A DNA stretch of 64,000 bases, taken from contig CALOFP010000001.1 of assembly GCA_942492635.1 (NCBI GenBank), forward strand, positions 558,001 to 622,000, in the 5' to 3' direction. Made by a program: the position numbers and the translations under genes. The notes under the pieces are model-generated. The model was given only the letters and a program-made list of their open reading frames with translations. It was not told the DNA's origin and made no database searches. Positions 8,230 to 18,492 of this stretch are shown one piece after another (position 1 is the first letter of the stretch; each line of letters begins with the position of its first letter). Source of the DNA: CALOFP01 sp942492635. GTDB lineage: Bacteria; UBP6; UBA1177; CALOFP01.

Positions 8230-10389
8230 TTAATTGACTGCCTTCTTTTCGGCTGTTTTGGAAACTTTTTTGGTTGTGTTTTTGTACTCTACTCCGAGCT
8301 GTTCGTAGAAGAAAGACCAGATCAAACTGTTCTCCCTGATTGCGGCTTCGGTGGATTTTCCCTGTCCGTGGCCTGCTTTTGTCTCTACCCAGAGAAGAAT
8401 CGGGGTTTCGGAGCGGTTTTCATGCTGGAGCATCGCTGCCATCTTCTTTGCGTGAAGCGGGTGAACTCTGCTGTCGCTCTCACCTGCCGTAAGTATTACG
8501 GCGGGGAATTTTCCTTCCTTTTTGATGTTGTGGTACGGCGAGTAGTTGTAGATGAAGGAGAACTGATCCGCGTTATCGGCACTGCCGTACTCGGGAACCC
8601 AGTAGCGTCCGATGAGGAACTTGTGGTAACGGAGCATATCGAGCAGAGGTACCGCTACAAGCGCTACGCTGAACAGTTCGGGATACTGTGTAATCATTGT
8701 TCCTGTGAGAAGTCCGCCGTTGCTGCCGCCCTTGATGCCGAGCTTTTCCGGACGTGTATACTTCTCATTTATCAGGTACTTCATGGCCCATGCGAAATCG
8801 TCGAAGCAGTTCTGTTTTTTATCGAGCATTCCGCTTCTGTGCCATTTTTCACCGTACTCTCCACCGCCGCGGATGTTTGCAACCGCATAAACTCCTCCCT
8901 GTTCGATCCAGGAGAAGTTGTTGCTGGAAAAGTATGGTGAGTAGCTGACGTTGAATCCGCCGTAGCCGACGATTACTGTCGGGTTGTTTCCGTCCAGTTT
9001 GATTCCCTTCTTGTGAATTATGAACATGGGAACTTTTGTGCCGTCTTTTGAAGGATAGAAAACCTGCTTTGTTTCTATTACGGAGGGATCGACGTTCACC
9101 TTCGCCTGGAAGAAAACTTCCGGTTCGCTCTCTCCTTTGTAGTGGAGAACTGCGGGCGGATATGCAAAACTGGTGAAGCTGAGATAGATATCCTTATCTT
9201 CGGGAGACGCTGATATTCCGAAAATGGAACCGAATGTCGGGAGCTTGAGCTCGCGAACATCTCCGGAATCAAGATCCTTTATACGGATCTTCGAAGCGAC
9301 ATCCTTGCTTCCGAGAATGAGAAGTTTTCCGTCTGTGAATGTAACACCATCGATAACGAAATCCTTATCCTCTTCCACGACGGTATTCCTTTCAAGCGTC
9401 TCGGCATCGATAGCCACAACCTTGTAGTTGAGAGCATCACCTTCATCTGTCTTGAGGTAGATTTTTCCCTTGAAGATCTCGCCTTCGTAGATGCGATCGT
9501 GATTTTCGACAACAGGCTTCGTTTCACCCTTTTCCACGTTGTGAACAAGGATTTTAGCCTTTCCGCTTGAGCCCTTGTACTCGGTTATGAGAAGCCATTT
9601 TCCGTCCTCGCTGATGGAAGAGACAAGAATAGCCTCCTTTATTGAAGCCTTTTCGATAATGCGATCGGTCTCGGGATTATCTCCCAGCTTGTGGAAACGG
9701 ATGCTCTGGTTCATATCGGTCTCACCGGGACCCTTTCCGTCGAGCTTTCTTGTGTAGAAAAAACCTGTTTCATCCGGTGTCCAGCCCACACTTGCGTAAC
9801 GACAACCGGTAATCGGGGCTTCAATATTCTTTCCGGTTTCAACATCGACGACGTGAAGAACACTCTGCTCGCTGCCGTTTTCCGAAAGACCGTAGGCTAC
9901 ATATTTTCCCTTGGGAGAAACGTAGTACCAGTCCATGGCCGTCGTTCCCTCGGCATTTATTGTATTGGGATCGACAAGTACCCGCTCTGTTCCGTTTTGG
10001 GAAACATGAAGAACAGGCTGATTCTGAAGTCCCACCTTTTTTCTGTAAAAGAGCTTTTCACCTCTCTTGTAGGGAACCCTCATGCTGTCGTACTTCCAGA
10101 TCTCCCTGAGACGCTCCGTAATTTTTGCTGTCTGGGGATAGGAATCGACCAGCTTCTGGGTGAAGTTGTTCTGGCTTGCGGTCCATGACTTTACATTTGG
10201 ATCGTCGGAGTTCTCAAGCCATCTGTAGGGATCCACGATCTCAACATTGTGAAGTTTTTCCTTAACTTCAATCCTCTTGGTCTCGGGATAGGAAATCCCC
10301 TCATTCTTCTGAGTCGTCGTTACACTCTTTCCGGCACATCCGGAAAGGGCAAGACAGCAGAAAAGCGGTAGAAAAAGAGATCTTTTCAC
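8230..10389 (-). CDS. prolyl oligopeptidase family serine peptidase (S9A), lipoprotein
   Basis: A 719-residue S9A peptidase whose N terminus, after a signal peptide with a good lipobox (LSGC), carries KEKLHNVEIVDPYRWLE. The propeller is followed by the hydrolase domain with Ser556 in GGSNGG, Asp639 in ESDSR and His674 in AGHGQG. The preferred start is the GTG at 10389, because GGGAGG lies five bases upstream and the leader MKRSLFLPLFCCLALSGC begins there. An in-frame ATG at 10413 would add eight residues. The C terminus carries a Lys-rich extension (KNTTKKVSKTAEKK). It begins 31 nt downstream of the subtilase gene at 10421-12262, so the two probably form an operon, suggesting sequential degradation of proteins and then peptides outside the inner membrane. 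Confidence 0.94.
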   Translation of the reverse strand: MKRSLFLPLFCCLALSGCAGKSVTTTQKNEGISYPETKRIEVKEKLHNVEIVDPYRWLENSDDPNVKSWTASQNNFTQKLVDSYPQTAKITERLREIWKYDSMRVPYKRGEKLFYRKKVGLQNQPVLHVSQNGTERVLVDPNTINAEGTTAMDWYYVSPKGKYVAYGLSENGSEQSVLHVVDVETGKNIEAPITGCRYASVGWTPDETGFFYTRKLDGKGPGETDMNQSIRFHKLGDNPETDRIIEKASIKEAILVSSISEDGKWLLITEYKGSSGKAKILVHNVEKGETKPVVENHDRIYEGEIFKGKIYLKTDEGDALNYKVVAIDAETLERNTVVEEDKDFVIDGVTFTDGKLLILGSKDVASKIRIKDLDSGDVRELKLPTFGSIFGISASPEDKDIYLSFTSFAYPPAVLHYKGESEPEVFFQAKVNVDPSVIETKQVFYPSKDGTKVPMFIIHKKGIKLDGNNPTVIVGYGGFNVSYSPYFSSNNFSWIEQGGVYAVANIRGGGEYGEKWHRSGMLDKKQNCFDDFAWAMKYLINEKYTRPEKLGIKGGSNGGLLTGTMITQYPELFSVALVAVPLLDMLRYHKFLIGRYWVPEYGSADNADQFSFIYNYSPYHNIKKEGKFPAVILTAGESDSRVHPLHAKKMAAMLQHENRSETPILLWVETKAGHGQGKSTEAAIRENSLIWSFFYEQLGVEYKNTTKKVSKTAEKKAVN

Positions 10390-10420
10390 ACTTACCTCCC
10401 ATGATTTTTTCAAATTGTTC

Positions 10421-12262
10421 CTAAAAGAGAACCGTCAGGCTGCATCCGCCGTCCGATTTCTTAAACCTGGTATCCTCTTCAACAGGATCAACCGGATCGG
10501 CATCACCGTTGTATTCAACATCGGCATCGATTGACGGAGCTCCTTCTTTAACTTCTTCAGAAGTACCGGTTCCTCCATTATCAGAATCGGTATCACTACC
10601 CGTATCCGTATCGGTATCAGGATCAGTATCATTGTCGGAATCTGTATCAGAATCCTTGTCTGCATCTTTTTCCATCTCATCTCGCAGCTCAAGAGCCTTG
10701 GAAACTGCGCGCTCGGCGTTGATTCTTCCGTATCCGTAGTAGATATTGAAACCTTTACTGTCATAGGATTCGGGACCGACCTTGTCGCAACTACCTTTCA
10801 GGATCGAATAGACATCATCCTTTGTAAGGTAGGGATTTGCAGAGAGCATGAGTGATACAATTCCTGCTGCCAGGGGCGCTGAAGCCGAGGTTCCGCCGAA
10901 TGTGCCCGTATAGTTGCCGTCGGAATCCCCATCTCTCTCCGAAACATAACCGGAAGCTTCTCCCTCGTTGTATCCGGCAGCACCCGAAAGATCTGTTGTC
11001 CAAATTCCGTCGAAAAGCTTGCCGTTCTCTCTTCCCGCACTTGAAGCCACGAAGTCCAGAGAGGGACCGTAGTCGCTGTAGCTTGCCCTTTTGCCGGATG
11101 CGTCTACCGCTCCGATGGAAATGACATTCGGATTTTTGGCGTATCCGTCGAGCTCCATGCTCTCGTTACCGTTTCCGGAAGCGAAAATTATCACTATTCC
11201 GCGTCCGCCCCTTCCTTCCGTAGCCATCTTTTTTACGAGTTCCTTCAGGGGAGCGTTCATATCGGCCGGACCGCCTCCATCCTGTGGACCCCAGCTGTTG
11301 CTTACTACGTGGGCGCCTTTTTCCATGGCGTATTCAAAAGCCTGGATGGCGGAACTGTCGAGGCTGTATGCCCGCATGTTCATGCGTATCGGAATAACCG
11401 TACACTCAGGACATGCGCCTGCCACACCGATACCGTTTCCCATAGTTGCGGCTGCAATTCCGGCGCAGGCCATTCCGTGTCTGTCATAGTATTTGTTGAA
11501 TATCTGATCGGTCAAACCGCCACTGAAATCCTTTGCAGCATAGAATCGTCCCTTGAAATCCTCGTGGGAAAGATCGAACCCGTCGTCAATAATCGCGATT
11601 TTCACATCCTTTCCAAGTGAATATTTTGCATTTTCAAGAACATCCCACGCCCCGGGAACATGAGTATGATCATCTCCGGAAAGTTCATCGTCCGTTCCGT
11701 CGTTGAAAAGGTACCACTGCTTTGAAAAGTAGGGATCGTCGGGTTTGACGCTTCGCTTGGAAACGGGATAGTAGAAACTGGGTTCCGCGCTGAGAACATC
11801 CCCTTTCTCTTTAAGTTCCCTGGCAACTGCAACAGCATCGCCCTCGGTTTCAAGAAGATACCAGTTGATGTAGGAAAATTTGTGTACAAGTTTTAACTTC
11901 CTATCTTCCGCCCACTTCTCAAACGCCTTTCCTTCAGCACCTTTCCTAATTTTTACAAAGATGTTTCCGCTGGAGTAAAAAACACTTTTTGAACCGTTTA
12001 TGCGATATGCGGGTAGCAATTTAAGATTTTTAAGAGAGGAAGAAAGATCTTCACTTTTAATATTTTTCAGAAGTTTTACTTTTGGTGAAGAGAAAACACT
12101 CTTCACTTTTGCAAAGTCGATCCTTCTGGAAACATCCCGAATTAACGTATAACTTCCGGGCACCTTCTCAAGAGAAACCTTCTCTCCGTTTCGATAGAAG
12201 TAGTTATCCTCGGCAAGAAGCATAAAGGGAAGGAGTAGTATAACGGACAATCTTTTAAACAT
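10421..12262 (-). CDS. secreted subtilisin-like protease (S8) with Asp-rich tail and C-terminal Cys box
   Basis: This 613-residue protein has a signal peptide (MFKRLSVILLLPFMLLA), a prodomain of about 150 residues and an S8 catalytic domain. The triad is Asp226 in IIDDGFD, His262 in DRHGMACAG and Ser459 in GGTSASAP. It ends with a linker rich in Asp, Ser and Thr (SDTDSDNDTDPDTDTD) and the terminus KKSDGGCSLTVLF. The start at 12262 has GGAGG five bases upstream; the longer in-frame start at 12304 gives a poor leader. A TATAAT at 12281-12286 on this strand may be the -10 element. A paralogue is encoded at 27244-29124. The terminal Cys box is shared with five other exported proteins here and may direct surface attachment (inference). 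Confidence 0.94.
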   Translation of the reverse strand: MFKRLSVILLLPFMLLAEDNYFYRNGEKVSLEKVPGSYTLIRDVSRRIDFAKVKSVFSSPKVKLLKNIKSEDLSSSLKNLKLLPAYRINGSKSVFYSSGNIFVKIRKGAEGKAFEKWAEDRKLKLVHKFSYINWYLLETEGDAVAVARELKEKGDVLSAEPSFYYPVSKRSVKPDDPYFSKQWYLFNDGTDDELSGDDHTHVPGAWDVLENAKYSLGKDVKIAIIDDGFDLSHEDFKGRFYAAKDFSGGLTDQIFNKYYDRHGMACAGIAAATMGNGIGVAGACPECTVIPIRMNMRAYSLDSSAIQAFEYAMEKGAHVVSNSWGPQDGGGPADMNAPLKELVKKMATEGRGGRGIVIIFASGNGNESMELDGYAKNPNVISIGAVDASGKRASYSDYGPSLDFVASSAGRENGKLFDGIWTTDLSGAAGYNEGEASGYVSERDGDSDGNYTGTFGGTSASAPLAAGIVSLMLSANPYLTKDDVYSILKGSCDKVGPESYDSKGFNIYYGYGRINAERAVSKALELRDEMEKDADKDSDTDSDNDTDPDTDTDTGSDTDSDNGGTGTSEEVKEGAPSIDADVEYNGDADPVDPVEEDTRFKKSDGGCSLTVLF

Positions 12263-12358
12263 AAAACCTCCGGACATCGGATTATAATACAATAGCTCCA
12301 CCAATTATATTGGAGAAACCATCAATGTAAATGAAACAAAAGGATTCCTGTGTGATAA

Positions 12359-14287
12359 TTAGATGAAAGTGAGGGTACAGCCGTGGAAACTTTTCTTATC
12401 TTTTTCAGAAACGGAAGCATCAATTAAGAGCTCATCAGAATCTTCATCAGAAAGTTCATCGGCATCGCCCTGTTCTTTTTCCGAGAAAAGACGGCATGTT
12501 GATTCAGCTTTTTCACAGTAATAATCCTCGGGACATTCCGAATCGTTACTGCAGGCATTGCATCCGCCGCAACTGTCGCTGCAAAGCTCTATCGGGGTGT
12601 CGGGACACTCTTCCAAAGCCTGGAGATGAATCCCAAAATATCTGTATAATGTTTCCCTGGAGTAATCATCACCGTGCGAAAAATCAGTAAGAATATTTAC
12701 ATACCCTTCTTTTTTAAGATGTTTGAGCTTGAAACGAACAAGAATCGGATCTTCTCTGTAACGCAACTCATTTTTAAGTATGTAGGATTCATCGAAAGGT
12801 ATAGCTCCCCCATTTTTATCCGGGATCGACTTCCATAAAGCGCTTTTATCCGCATCGGCTGTACCGTAACTAATTTCTGAAGATCCTGAAACATATTCGA
12901 CATTTCCTTCAAAAAAGAATTTGATCGAAGGTCTCATTAAAATGTTATGCCAGCATGTGTGGCGTATCTCCACTAACACATAGAAAGTCCCGCCGGCACA
13001 AATTGTAGGGTAATTGCCTTCGTCAGTGTAATTGGAGCAGGTTTTAGCAAATCTATATCCAGGTGCCGTTAGATGACCACAATCCCACAAATCATGTGAC
13101 AAAACGAAGAAATTCGGAAATATCCGATCTTCTCCCGCGTGAAACCCAAGCTTTCCGTTGAGAACCGGAGGGTAGTAGTAATGTCCATATATCGATGGAG
13201 AATAAAAAGTATCAACGTCTAATCCAATAGATTCGGGTTGATCGAGACATTGATTTACGCTAGAGCCATCATCACGGAAAAACGGAATTGAAGAGGTTGA
13301 ATCGAAAACAGCCCTCTGATCTTCAGACTGTTCATCGTCGCATTTTTGTCTCAGTGGAAATTCACCTGCTGTGAATTCATTTTCCGCTTCAACAGGACGG
13401 TCAATAGTCAGTGTCAAACCTTCTTCAGAGGACGAATCTTTTTTTCCGCCGCCGACGGCGGTTGTAACTCTTATTTCTTCTAATAAGGAAAATCTGTCAA
13501 TTTGGAAATCTGTTTCAAAACTATCTTTTTTAACGCTGCTGAACGATGGATAAATATAAATACTCTTGCTCTTACTGTATACTTCCTGACTTCGATAGAC
13601 AAGAATCAGAGCCCAGGATGAAAGCATCATTTCGTTTTTCCGGTAGATTTCACTCTCGGTGCAATCAAGCCCGGAAACCGTATAGCGACCGATTATTGAA
13701 TCCCTATCCAGAAAATCTTTTTCTCCCGCAGCTGCATGAATTTCTTTAAAGTAATCGGTAACATCAACACGATATGTAAAAAATCCGACGGAGGCCTTTT
13801 CATTTTCAGATAGATCTGATTTTATCATGTCCCCGGAAAGATATTCGAACTCGAAACTGCCCTTCACTTTCTGCGCCTTCATTTCAGGACCGACAACATT
13901 TTTTTGAAAAATATTGTTATACTGTTCCGGTACAAATTTCAAGGAGACCTTGTTATCAAGCGGTCCCCTATTCTTAACAATCGAAGGATCGACCGCTCCC
14001 ATCCAGACAAGATAAGCTCTATCTATATATGCATGTGGAGGAATATGGATTTTTTCAAGATCGAAACTACTTTCAGGAATACATCTCTCTTCGGATTTTG
14101 CACTTTCGCTTTCACTTTTATCGGTAATAAAAGAGTTGGCCATTACAAAGGCGTCCCCGTCGAACATCTCCCAACGCTGTCTTGCCCAACGACTATTTTC
14201 GGAGATTGTTGTCTCCTTTTGAATGTTTCCCTCTGTTGCAAAAAGAAGAGAGTTAATTGCAAAAATCATCACTAATAATTTTTTCAT
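12359..14287 (-). CDS. secreted protein of unknown function with C-terminal Cys box
   Basis: The family of this 642-residue protein was not recognised. It has a signal peptide (MKKLLVMIFAINSLLFA), a long beta-rich body with scattered Cys, and segments such as IDRAYLVWMGAVDPS that recall surface or adhesin-like folds without matching one I know. Near the end is a small Cys-rich unit (about 575-605: CSDSCGGC, then NACSNDSECPEDYYC). An acidic Glu/Asp/Ser stretch follows, and the protein ends KKSFHGCTLTFI. The start has AAGGAG five bases upstream of the ATG. It lies 96 nt upstream of the subtilase gene on the same strand and may be in one operon with it, making it a possible substrate or partner. 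The tail links it to the other exported Cys-box proteins. Confidence 0.85.
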   Translation of the reverse strand: MKKLLVMIFAINSLLFATEGNIQKETTISENSRWARQRWEMFDGDAFVMANSFITDKSESESAKSEERCIPESSFDLEKIHIPPHAYIDRAYLVWMGAVDPSIVKNRGPLDNKVSLKFVPEQYNNIFQKNVVGPEMKAQKVKGSFEFEYLSGDMIKSDLSENEKASVGFFTYRVDVTDYFKEIHAAAGEKDFLDRDSIIGRYTVSGLDCTESEIYRKNEMMLSSWALILVYRSQEVYSKSKSIYIYPSFSSVKKDSFETDFQIDRFSLLEEIRVTTAVGGGKKDSSSEEGLTLTIDRPVEAENEFTAGEFPLRQKCDDEQSEDQRAVFDSTSSIPFFRDDGSSVNQCLDQPESIGLDVDTFYSPSIYGHYYYPPVLNGKLGFHAGEDRIFPNFFVLSHDLWDCGHLTAPGYRFAKTCSNYTDEGNYPTICAGGTFYVLVEIRHTCWHNILMRPSIKFFFEGNVEYVSGSSEISYGTADADKSALWKSIPDKNGGAIPFDESYILKNELRYREDPILVRFKLKHLKKEGYVNILTDFSHGDDYSRETLYRYFGIHLQALEECPDTPIELCSDSCGGCNACSNDSECPEDYYCEKAESTCRLFSEKEQGDADELSDEDSDELLIDASVSEKDKKSFHGCTLTFI

Positions 14288-14573
14288 TTCAACTCCTTTT
14301 CAATGTTTGCTCCAACCTCAAACAAATTTTGAGACTTAAACATCCATATATCTTTTTCAAATATTTAATTCCAACAATGTTTATTTTACCAATTAATTTG
14401 AACAAGTAAATTATTCAGAATGAACTTTATACAGCAATTCATTTTGACCTATTTTAAAACTTGTCTGTAAGAAAGTTTCTGGATTATTGAGAGTCAATTC
14501 AATTTAATCGACAGCTGGGAACTAATCCGCTGAAAGATTGATAATCGGATGAGAAATTGAGCGAATCGAAACC

Positions 14574-14600
14574 AAAAAAAGAGGGACCCGAAGGTCCCTC
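14574..14600 (-). terminator. intrinsic terminator downstream of rho
   Basis: On the reverse strand a perfect 8-bp stem (GAGGGACC, tetraloop TTCG, GGTCCCTC; 14581-14600) is followed by seven T (14574-14580), starting 25 nt after the rho stop codon. The rest of the 337-nt gap 14288-14624 is A+T-rich, and nothing else was recognised in it. Confidence 0.9.
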
Positions 14601-14624
14601 CATAAAAACGGTCGATTCTTCCTG

Positions 14625-15875
14625 TTAGGAATTCATTGCCTTGAGGAAATCGGCATTTGTCTTTGTTCTTGACATCTTGTCGAGCATGAACTCCATGGAG
14701 TCGATAACATTGAGCGGGTGAAGAAGCTTTCTGAGGATCCATACCTTGTTGAGTACGTCCTTTTCGAGAAGAAGCTCTTCCTTTCTTGTCGCTGACTTGT
14801 TGATGTCGAGACATGGGAAGATTCTCTTTTCCATAAGCTTACGGTCAAGGTGGATTTCCATGTTACCGGTTCCCTTGAACTCTTCGAAGATAACTTCGTC
14901 CATACGGCTACCTGTATCAACAAGTGCTGTAGCGATGATTGTAAGGCTGCCGCCTTCTTCGATGTTACGTGCAGCACCGAAGAATCTTTTCGGCTTGTGA
15001 AGTGCGTTTGCATCAACACCACCGGAAAGAATCTTTCCACTTGGCGGAACGATTGTGTTGTACGCACGTGCGAGCCTTGTGATGGAGTCGAGAAGGATTA
15101 CAACGTCGTGCTTGAACTCGACCATTCTCTTTGCCTTCTCAAGAACCATCTCCGCAACCTGTACGTGACGTGTTGCCGGCTCATCGAAAGTTGAGCTGAT
15201 AACTTCAGCGTTAACGTTACGATCCATGTCCGTAACTTCCTCTGGACGCTCGTCGATGAGGAGAACCATGAGCTTAACGTCAGGGTGGTTTGTTGTGATA
15301 CTGTGTGCGATATCTGTAAGAAGAACTGTCTTACCTGTTCTCGGAGGAGCAACGATGAGTCCACGCTGTCCCATTCCGATGGGAACAAGAAGGTCCATGA
15401 TTCTTGTAGACATTACATCCTTCTTTGTCTCAAGCTTTATCTTATTTCTCGGGTAAAAAGGAGTGAGGTTGTCGAAAAGCGGATAGTGTCTGCACTTGTC
15501 GAGGTTAGTCTCGTCGAAAACGGAGTGAATTCTTGCAAGAGCGAAGTAACGCTCTCCCTCTTTCGGGCTTCTGATTTCACCTTCGAGAGACTGTCCTGTT
15601 CTGAGAGAAAACTTCTTGATCATTGCGGGTGGTACATAGATATCATCCGGACCAGGAAGATAGTTGTACTTAGCGCTTCTGAGGAAACCGAATCCATCGG
15701 GAAGAATCTGAAGCACACCTGCTGCAGTTATGGGTTCTCCATTTTCGGCGAGTTTCTGAAGAATCTCGAAGTAAAGTTCCTGTGAACGCTTGGAAGCAGC
15801 ATTCTCAATTCCGAGAGATTCGCCAAGCTTAACGACTTCGTCGTTTTTCATGGCCTTAAGTTCTTTTAAATTCAT
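14625..15875 (-). CDS. rho: transcription termination factor Rho
   Basis: This 416-residue protein has the standard Rho plan: N-terminal helical domain (MNLKELKAMKNDEVVKLGES), RNA-binding cold-shock-like domain (ILPDGFGFLR, then SAKYNYLPGPDDIYV) and a RecA-like ATPase with Walker A APPRTGKT and Walker B VVILLDSITRLARAYN. The Q-loop and R-loop region around PSGKILSGGVDANAL is present. It is a hexameric RNA helicase ending untranslated or noncoding transcripts. Length is normal and there is no large insertion. AAGGAG precedes the ATG with a normal gap. It is followed by an intrinsic terminator and preceded by a separate candidate promoter with a leader of about 150 nt, so it appears to be a single-gene transcript. 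Confidence 0.98.
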   Translation of the reverse strand: MNLKELKAMKNDEVVKLGESLGIENAASKRSQELYFEILQKLAENGEPITAAGVLQILPDGFGFLRSAKYNYLPGPDDIYVPPAMIKKFSLRTGQSLEGEIRSPKEGERYFALARIHSVFDETNLDKCRHYPLFDNLTPFYPRNKIKLETKKDVMSTRIMDLLVPIGMGQRGLIVAPPRTGKTVLLTDIAHSITTNHPDVKLMVLLIDERPEEVTDMDRNVNAEVISSTFDEPATRHVQVAEMVLEKAKRMVEFKHDVVILLDSITRLARAYNTIVPPSGKILSGGVDANALHKPKRFFGAARNIEEGGSLTIIATALVDTGSRMDEVIFEEFKGTGNMEIHLDRKLMEKRIFPCLDINKSATRKEELLLEKDVLNKVWILRKLLHPLNVIDSMEFMLDKMSRTKTNADFLKAMNS

Positions 15876-16025
15876 CCTTGTCTCCTTTTTACCATAATTA
15901 AATGATGTTTATTATATGATTAACAACTGTTTGCAAAGAATATTCCCTGTGCCCATTTTTTGAAGCACTAACCGATATGTCCTTGAATAAAGTAGGATCA
16001 TTAGAACTACTAACTAACATCCTCT

Positions 16026-16053
16026 AAACTATAAATTTTTTAATTTCTGTCAA
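16026..16053 (-). promoter_or_regulatory. candidate sigma-70 promoter for rho
   Basis: On the reverse strand a perfect TTGACA (-35) is separated by 16 bases from TAGTTT (-10, three of six consensus bases). It lies in the 211-nt gap between lon and rho and would give a leader of about 150 nt. Long rho leaders in other bacteria mediate autogenous attenuation; whether that happens here is inference. Confidence 0.5.
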
Positions 16054-16086
16054 GATATTTGTCTTTTTCCGAACAAAAAAATTCAA

Positions 16087-18465
16087 TTACTGCTGAAGGG
16101 TAACCCGATTTACCTTCTTCGGCATCGTTACGTTTTTCTTGAAAAGCAGACTCTCTTTCAAGATTTTATGGGCACTTTTTACTGCGACGAAATCTATTCC
16201 TTCGGTTATCTCCTCTGGAATCTCTTTAAGATCGGCAAGGTTTTCCCATGGAATGTAGATCTTACGGATTCCGGCCTTTTTCGCAGCCATAACCTTAGCC
16301 CTGAGACCTCCGATTTTAAGAACATGTCCTCGAAGCGTAACCTCTCCGGTCATTGCTATGGCCGGTTTTATCGGGAATCCGCTGATCACCGATGCTATTG
16401 CAAGAGATATTGCGGTACCCGCAGATGGACCGTCCTTCGGAATCGCTCCTTCCGGGAAGTGGATATGGAGATCGTTCTTTTCAAAAAAGCTCTCCTTGAC
16501 ACCAAGGAAATCTCCCGAAATTGAACGAATAAAGCTCCATGCGATTTCAACGGACTCCTTCATTACGTCTCCCAGGCTTCCCGTTACCTTAACATTTCCT
16601 TTTCCGGGGTATGTTATGGCTTCGATTTTCAGGACGCTTCCGCCGTAGGGAGTCCATGCAAGGCCGTTGACCGTTCCGATCTCGAAATCTTCACTGTTTT
16701 CATCACCCTTTGAGTGGGGAGCAGGTCCGAGTAGAGATTCTATATTCTTATCGGTAATCCTGTAGACCCTCTTCCTCGATTCACCGCGCGCCTTTTCCAG
16801 AGCGATCTTCCTGCAGATGGATGCTATCTTTCTTTCAAGCTCTCGCACTCCGGCTTCGCACGTGTAGGAATCGATGAGGCTGGCCATTCCCTTCTCTGTG
16901 AACTGGAGAGAGATTTTGGGAATTCCGTTGTACTCTTTCTGCTTCTTAACAAGATATTTCGTAGCGATATTCTTCTTTTCGTAGTAGGTGTAACCTTCCA
17001 CTCTTATGATCTCAAGTCGGTCGCGCAAAGCTCTCGGAATCATGGATTCGTCGTTTGCCGTGGCGACAAACAGAACGTTGCTGAGATCAAATTCAAGATC
17101 GAGATAGTGATCGATAAAGGTGTCGTTCTGCTCGGGATCGAGAACCTCCAGAAGAGCGGAGGAGGGATCTCCCTTATAGTCGGAACTCAGTTTGTCTATC
17201 TCGTCGAGAAGAAAAAGCGGGTTGTTTACCTGAACCTTCTTGAGCGACTGCACGATCTTTCCGGGAAGAGCTCCTATGTAGGTTCTTCTGTGCCCGCGGA
17301 TTTCCGCTTCGTCCTTAATTCCACCGAGAGCCTGTCTTACGAATTTTCTACCGGTGGCCTTCGCTATCGAGCTTGCAATCGAAGTTTTTCCGACTCCCGG
17401 AGGTCCAACGAGACAAATTATCGGAGCCTTAAGAGAATCGCTGAGTTTCAGAACCGCCAGGTACTCAAGAACACGATTTTTAACATCTACGAGCCCGAAA
17501 TGCTCGTCATCCAGAACCTGTTCGGCATCATCAATTGATATCTCCGCAGCATCCTGAACGTTCCATGGAAGGGCGAGAAGCGTATCAATATAAGTCCTTA
17601 TCACACCGCTTTCACTGCTCATAGGGGGGAGCATATCGAGTCTCTCGTTCTCCTCCCACAGTTTCTGCTTAACGTAGTCAGGGGCATCAAGATTCGCAAT
17701 CTTTTCGGCCAGTTCCTCTTCCTCAAGGGGTTCGTCCTCGCCGTCGGCACCTCTCAGCTCGTTTTTAAGAGCAGTGATCTGTTCATTGAGATAGTACTCA
17801 CGGTGTCCGCGTTCCAGTTTTTTCTTTACATTGCGATCTATCTTGTCCTCAATCTTCTTCAGTTCCAGCTCGATCTTGAGAATGGATATAACCTGCTGAA
17901 AACGCTTCTCGAGATTGTTTGCTCCGAGAAGCCGCTGGCTCTCTTCAACCTTTAGGTTTATGAAACCCACTATGACGAAATCTATGAAGCGGGCGTCGTC
18001 TTCTATCGCTATGGTTTCGTTTATGAACTCCTGAGGATACTCCATATTTTTGGTGAAGTTTATGAGAACACCCTCAAGTATGGATCGGAGCTTTTTGATG
18101 TCCTTCTCCTTCTTGACCTCTGAAGAGAGAGGTTCGACATCAACTTGGATGAATCCTTCCTTGTTCCAGGAAAAATCCTCTATCTGCACCCTCTTTTCAC
18201 CTTCAAGGAAAACGTGAAAAACTCCACCTGGCCCCTCAATCACCTGCAGAACGGTACAGAGCGTACCTACCGCGAAAACGTCTTCGTAACCCGGTGTCTC
18301 TATATCGGCACTCTTCTGGGCCACAACGACGATCTGTTTGGAATCGTCTCTGAGCGCCTTTTCTATTGCTTTTTTTGAAAAATTTCTACCGACCTTGAAC
18401 GTAACACTGGCATATGGAAATACTACCGCGTCTCTAAGCGGCAACAAAGCATACTTTTTCTGCAA
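16087..18465 (-). CDS. lon: ATP-dependent protease La (Lon)
   Basis: A 792-residue LonA protease: N-terminal substrate-binding domain (YALLPLRDAVVFPY), a long helical region, an AAA+ module with Walker A GPPGVGKTS and Walker B FLLDEIDKL, and the C-terminal protease domain with the Ser681-Lys724 dyad (KDGPSAGTA and GGLRAKVMAA). It degrades misfolded and regulatory proteins in the cytoplasm. The start codon is TTG at 18465 with a strong GGGGGAG Shine-Dalgarno seven bases upstream; no better ATG lies nearby. It is the last gene of tig-clpP-clpX-lon, 27 nt after clpX. Confidence 0.98.
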   Translation of the reverse strand: MQKKYALLPLRDAVVFPYASVTFKVGRNFSKKAIEKALRDDSKQIVVVAQKSADIETPGYEDVFAVGTLCTVLQVIEGPGGVFHVFLEGEKRVQIEDFSWNKEGFIQVDVEPLSSEVKKEKDIKKLRSILEGVLINFTKNMEYPQEFINETIAIEDDARFIDFVIVGFINLKVEESQRLLGANNLEKRFQQVISILKIELELKKIEDKIDRNVKKKLERGHREYYLNEQITALKNELRGADGEDEPLEEEELAEKIANLDAPDYVKQKLWEENERLDMLPPMSSESGVIRTYIDTLLALPWNVQDAAEISIDDAEQVLDDEHFGLVDVKNRVLEYLAVLKLSDSLKAPIICLVGPPGVGKTSIASSIAKATGRKFVRQALGGIKDEAEIRGHRRTYIGALPGKIVQSLKKVQVNNPLFLLDEIDKLSSDYKGDPSSALLEVLDPEQNDTFIDHYLDLEFDLSNVLFVATANDESMIPRALRDRLEIIRVEGYTYYEKKNIATKYLVKKQKEYNGIPKISLQFTEKGMASLIDSYTCEAGVRELERKIASICRKIALEKARGESRKRVYRITDKNIESLLGPAPHSKGDENSEDFEIGTVNGLAWTPYGGSVLKIEAITYPGKGNVKVTGSLGDVMKESVEIAWSFIRSISGDFLGVKESFFEKNDLHIHFPEGAIPKDGPSAGTAISLAIASVISGFPIKPAIAMTGEVTLRGHVLKIGGLRAKVMAAKKAGIRKIYIPWENLADLKEIPEEITEGIDFVAVKSAHKILKESLLFKKNVTMPKKVNRVTLQQ

Positions 18466-18492
18466 ATTCTATCTCCCCCGTAGTAGAAAAAA

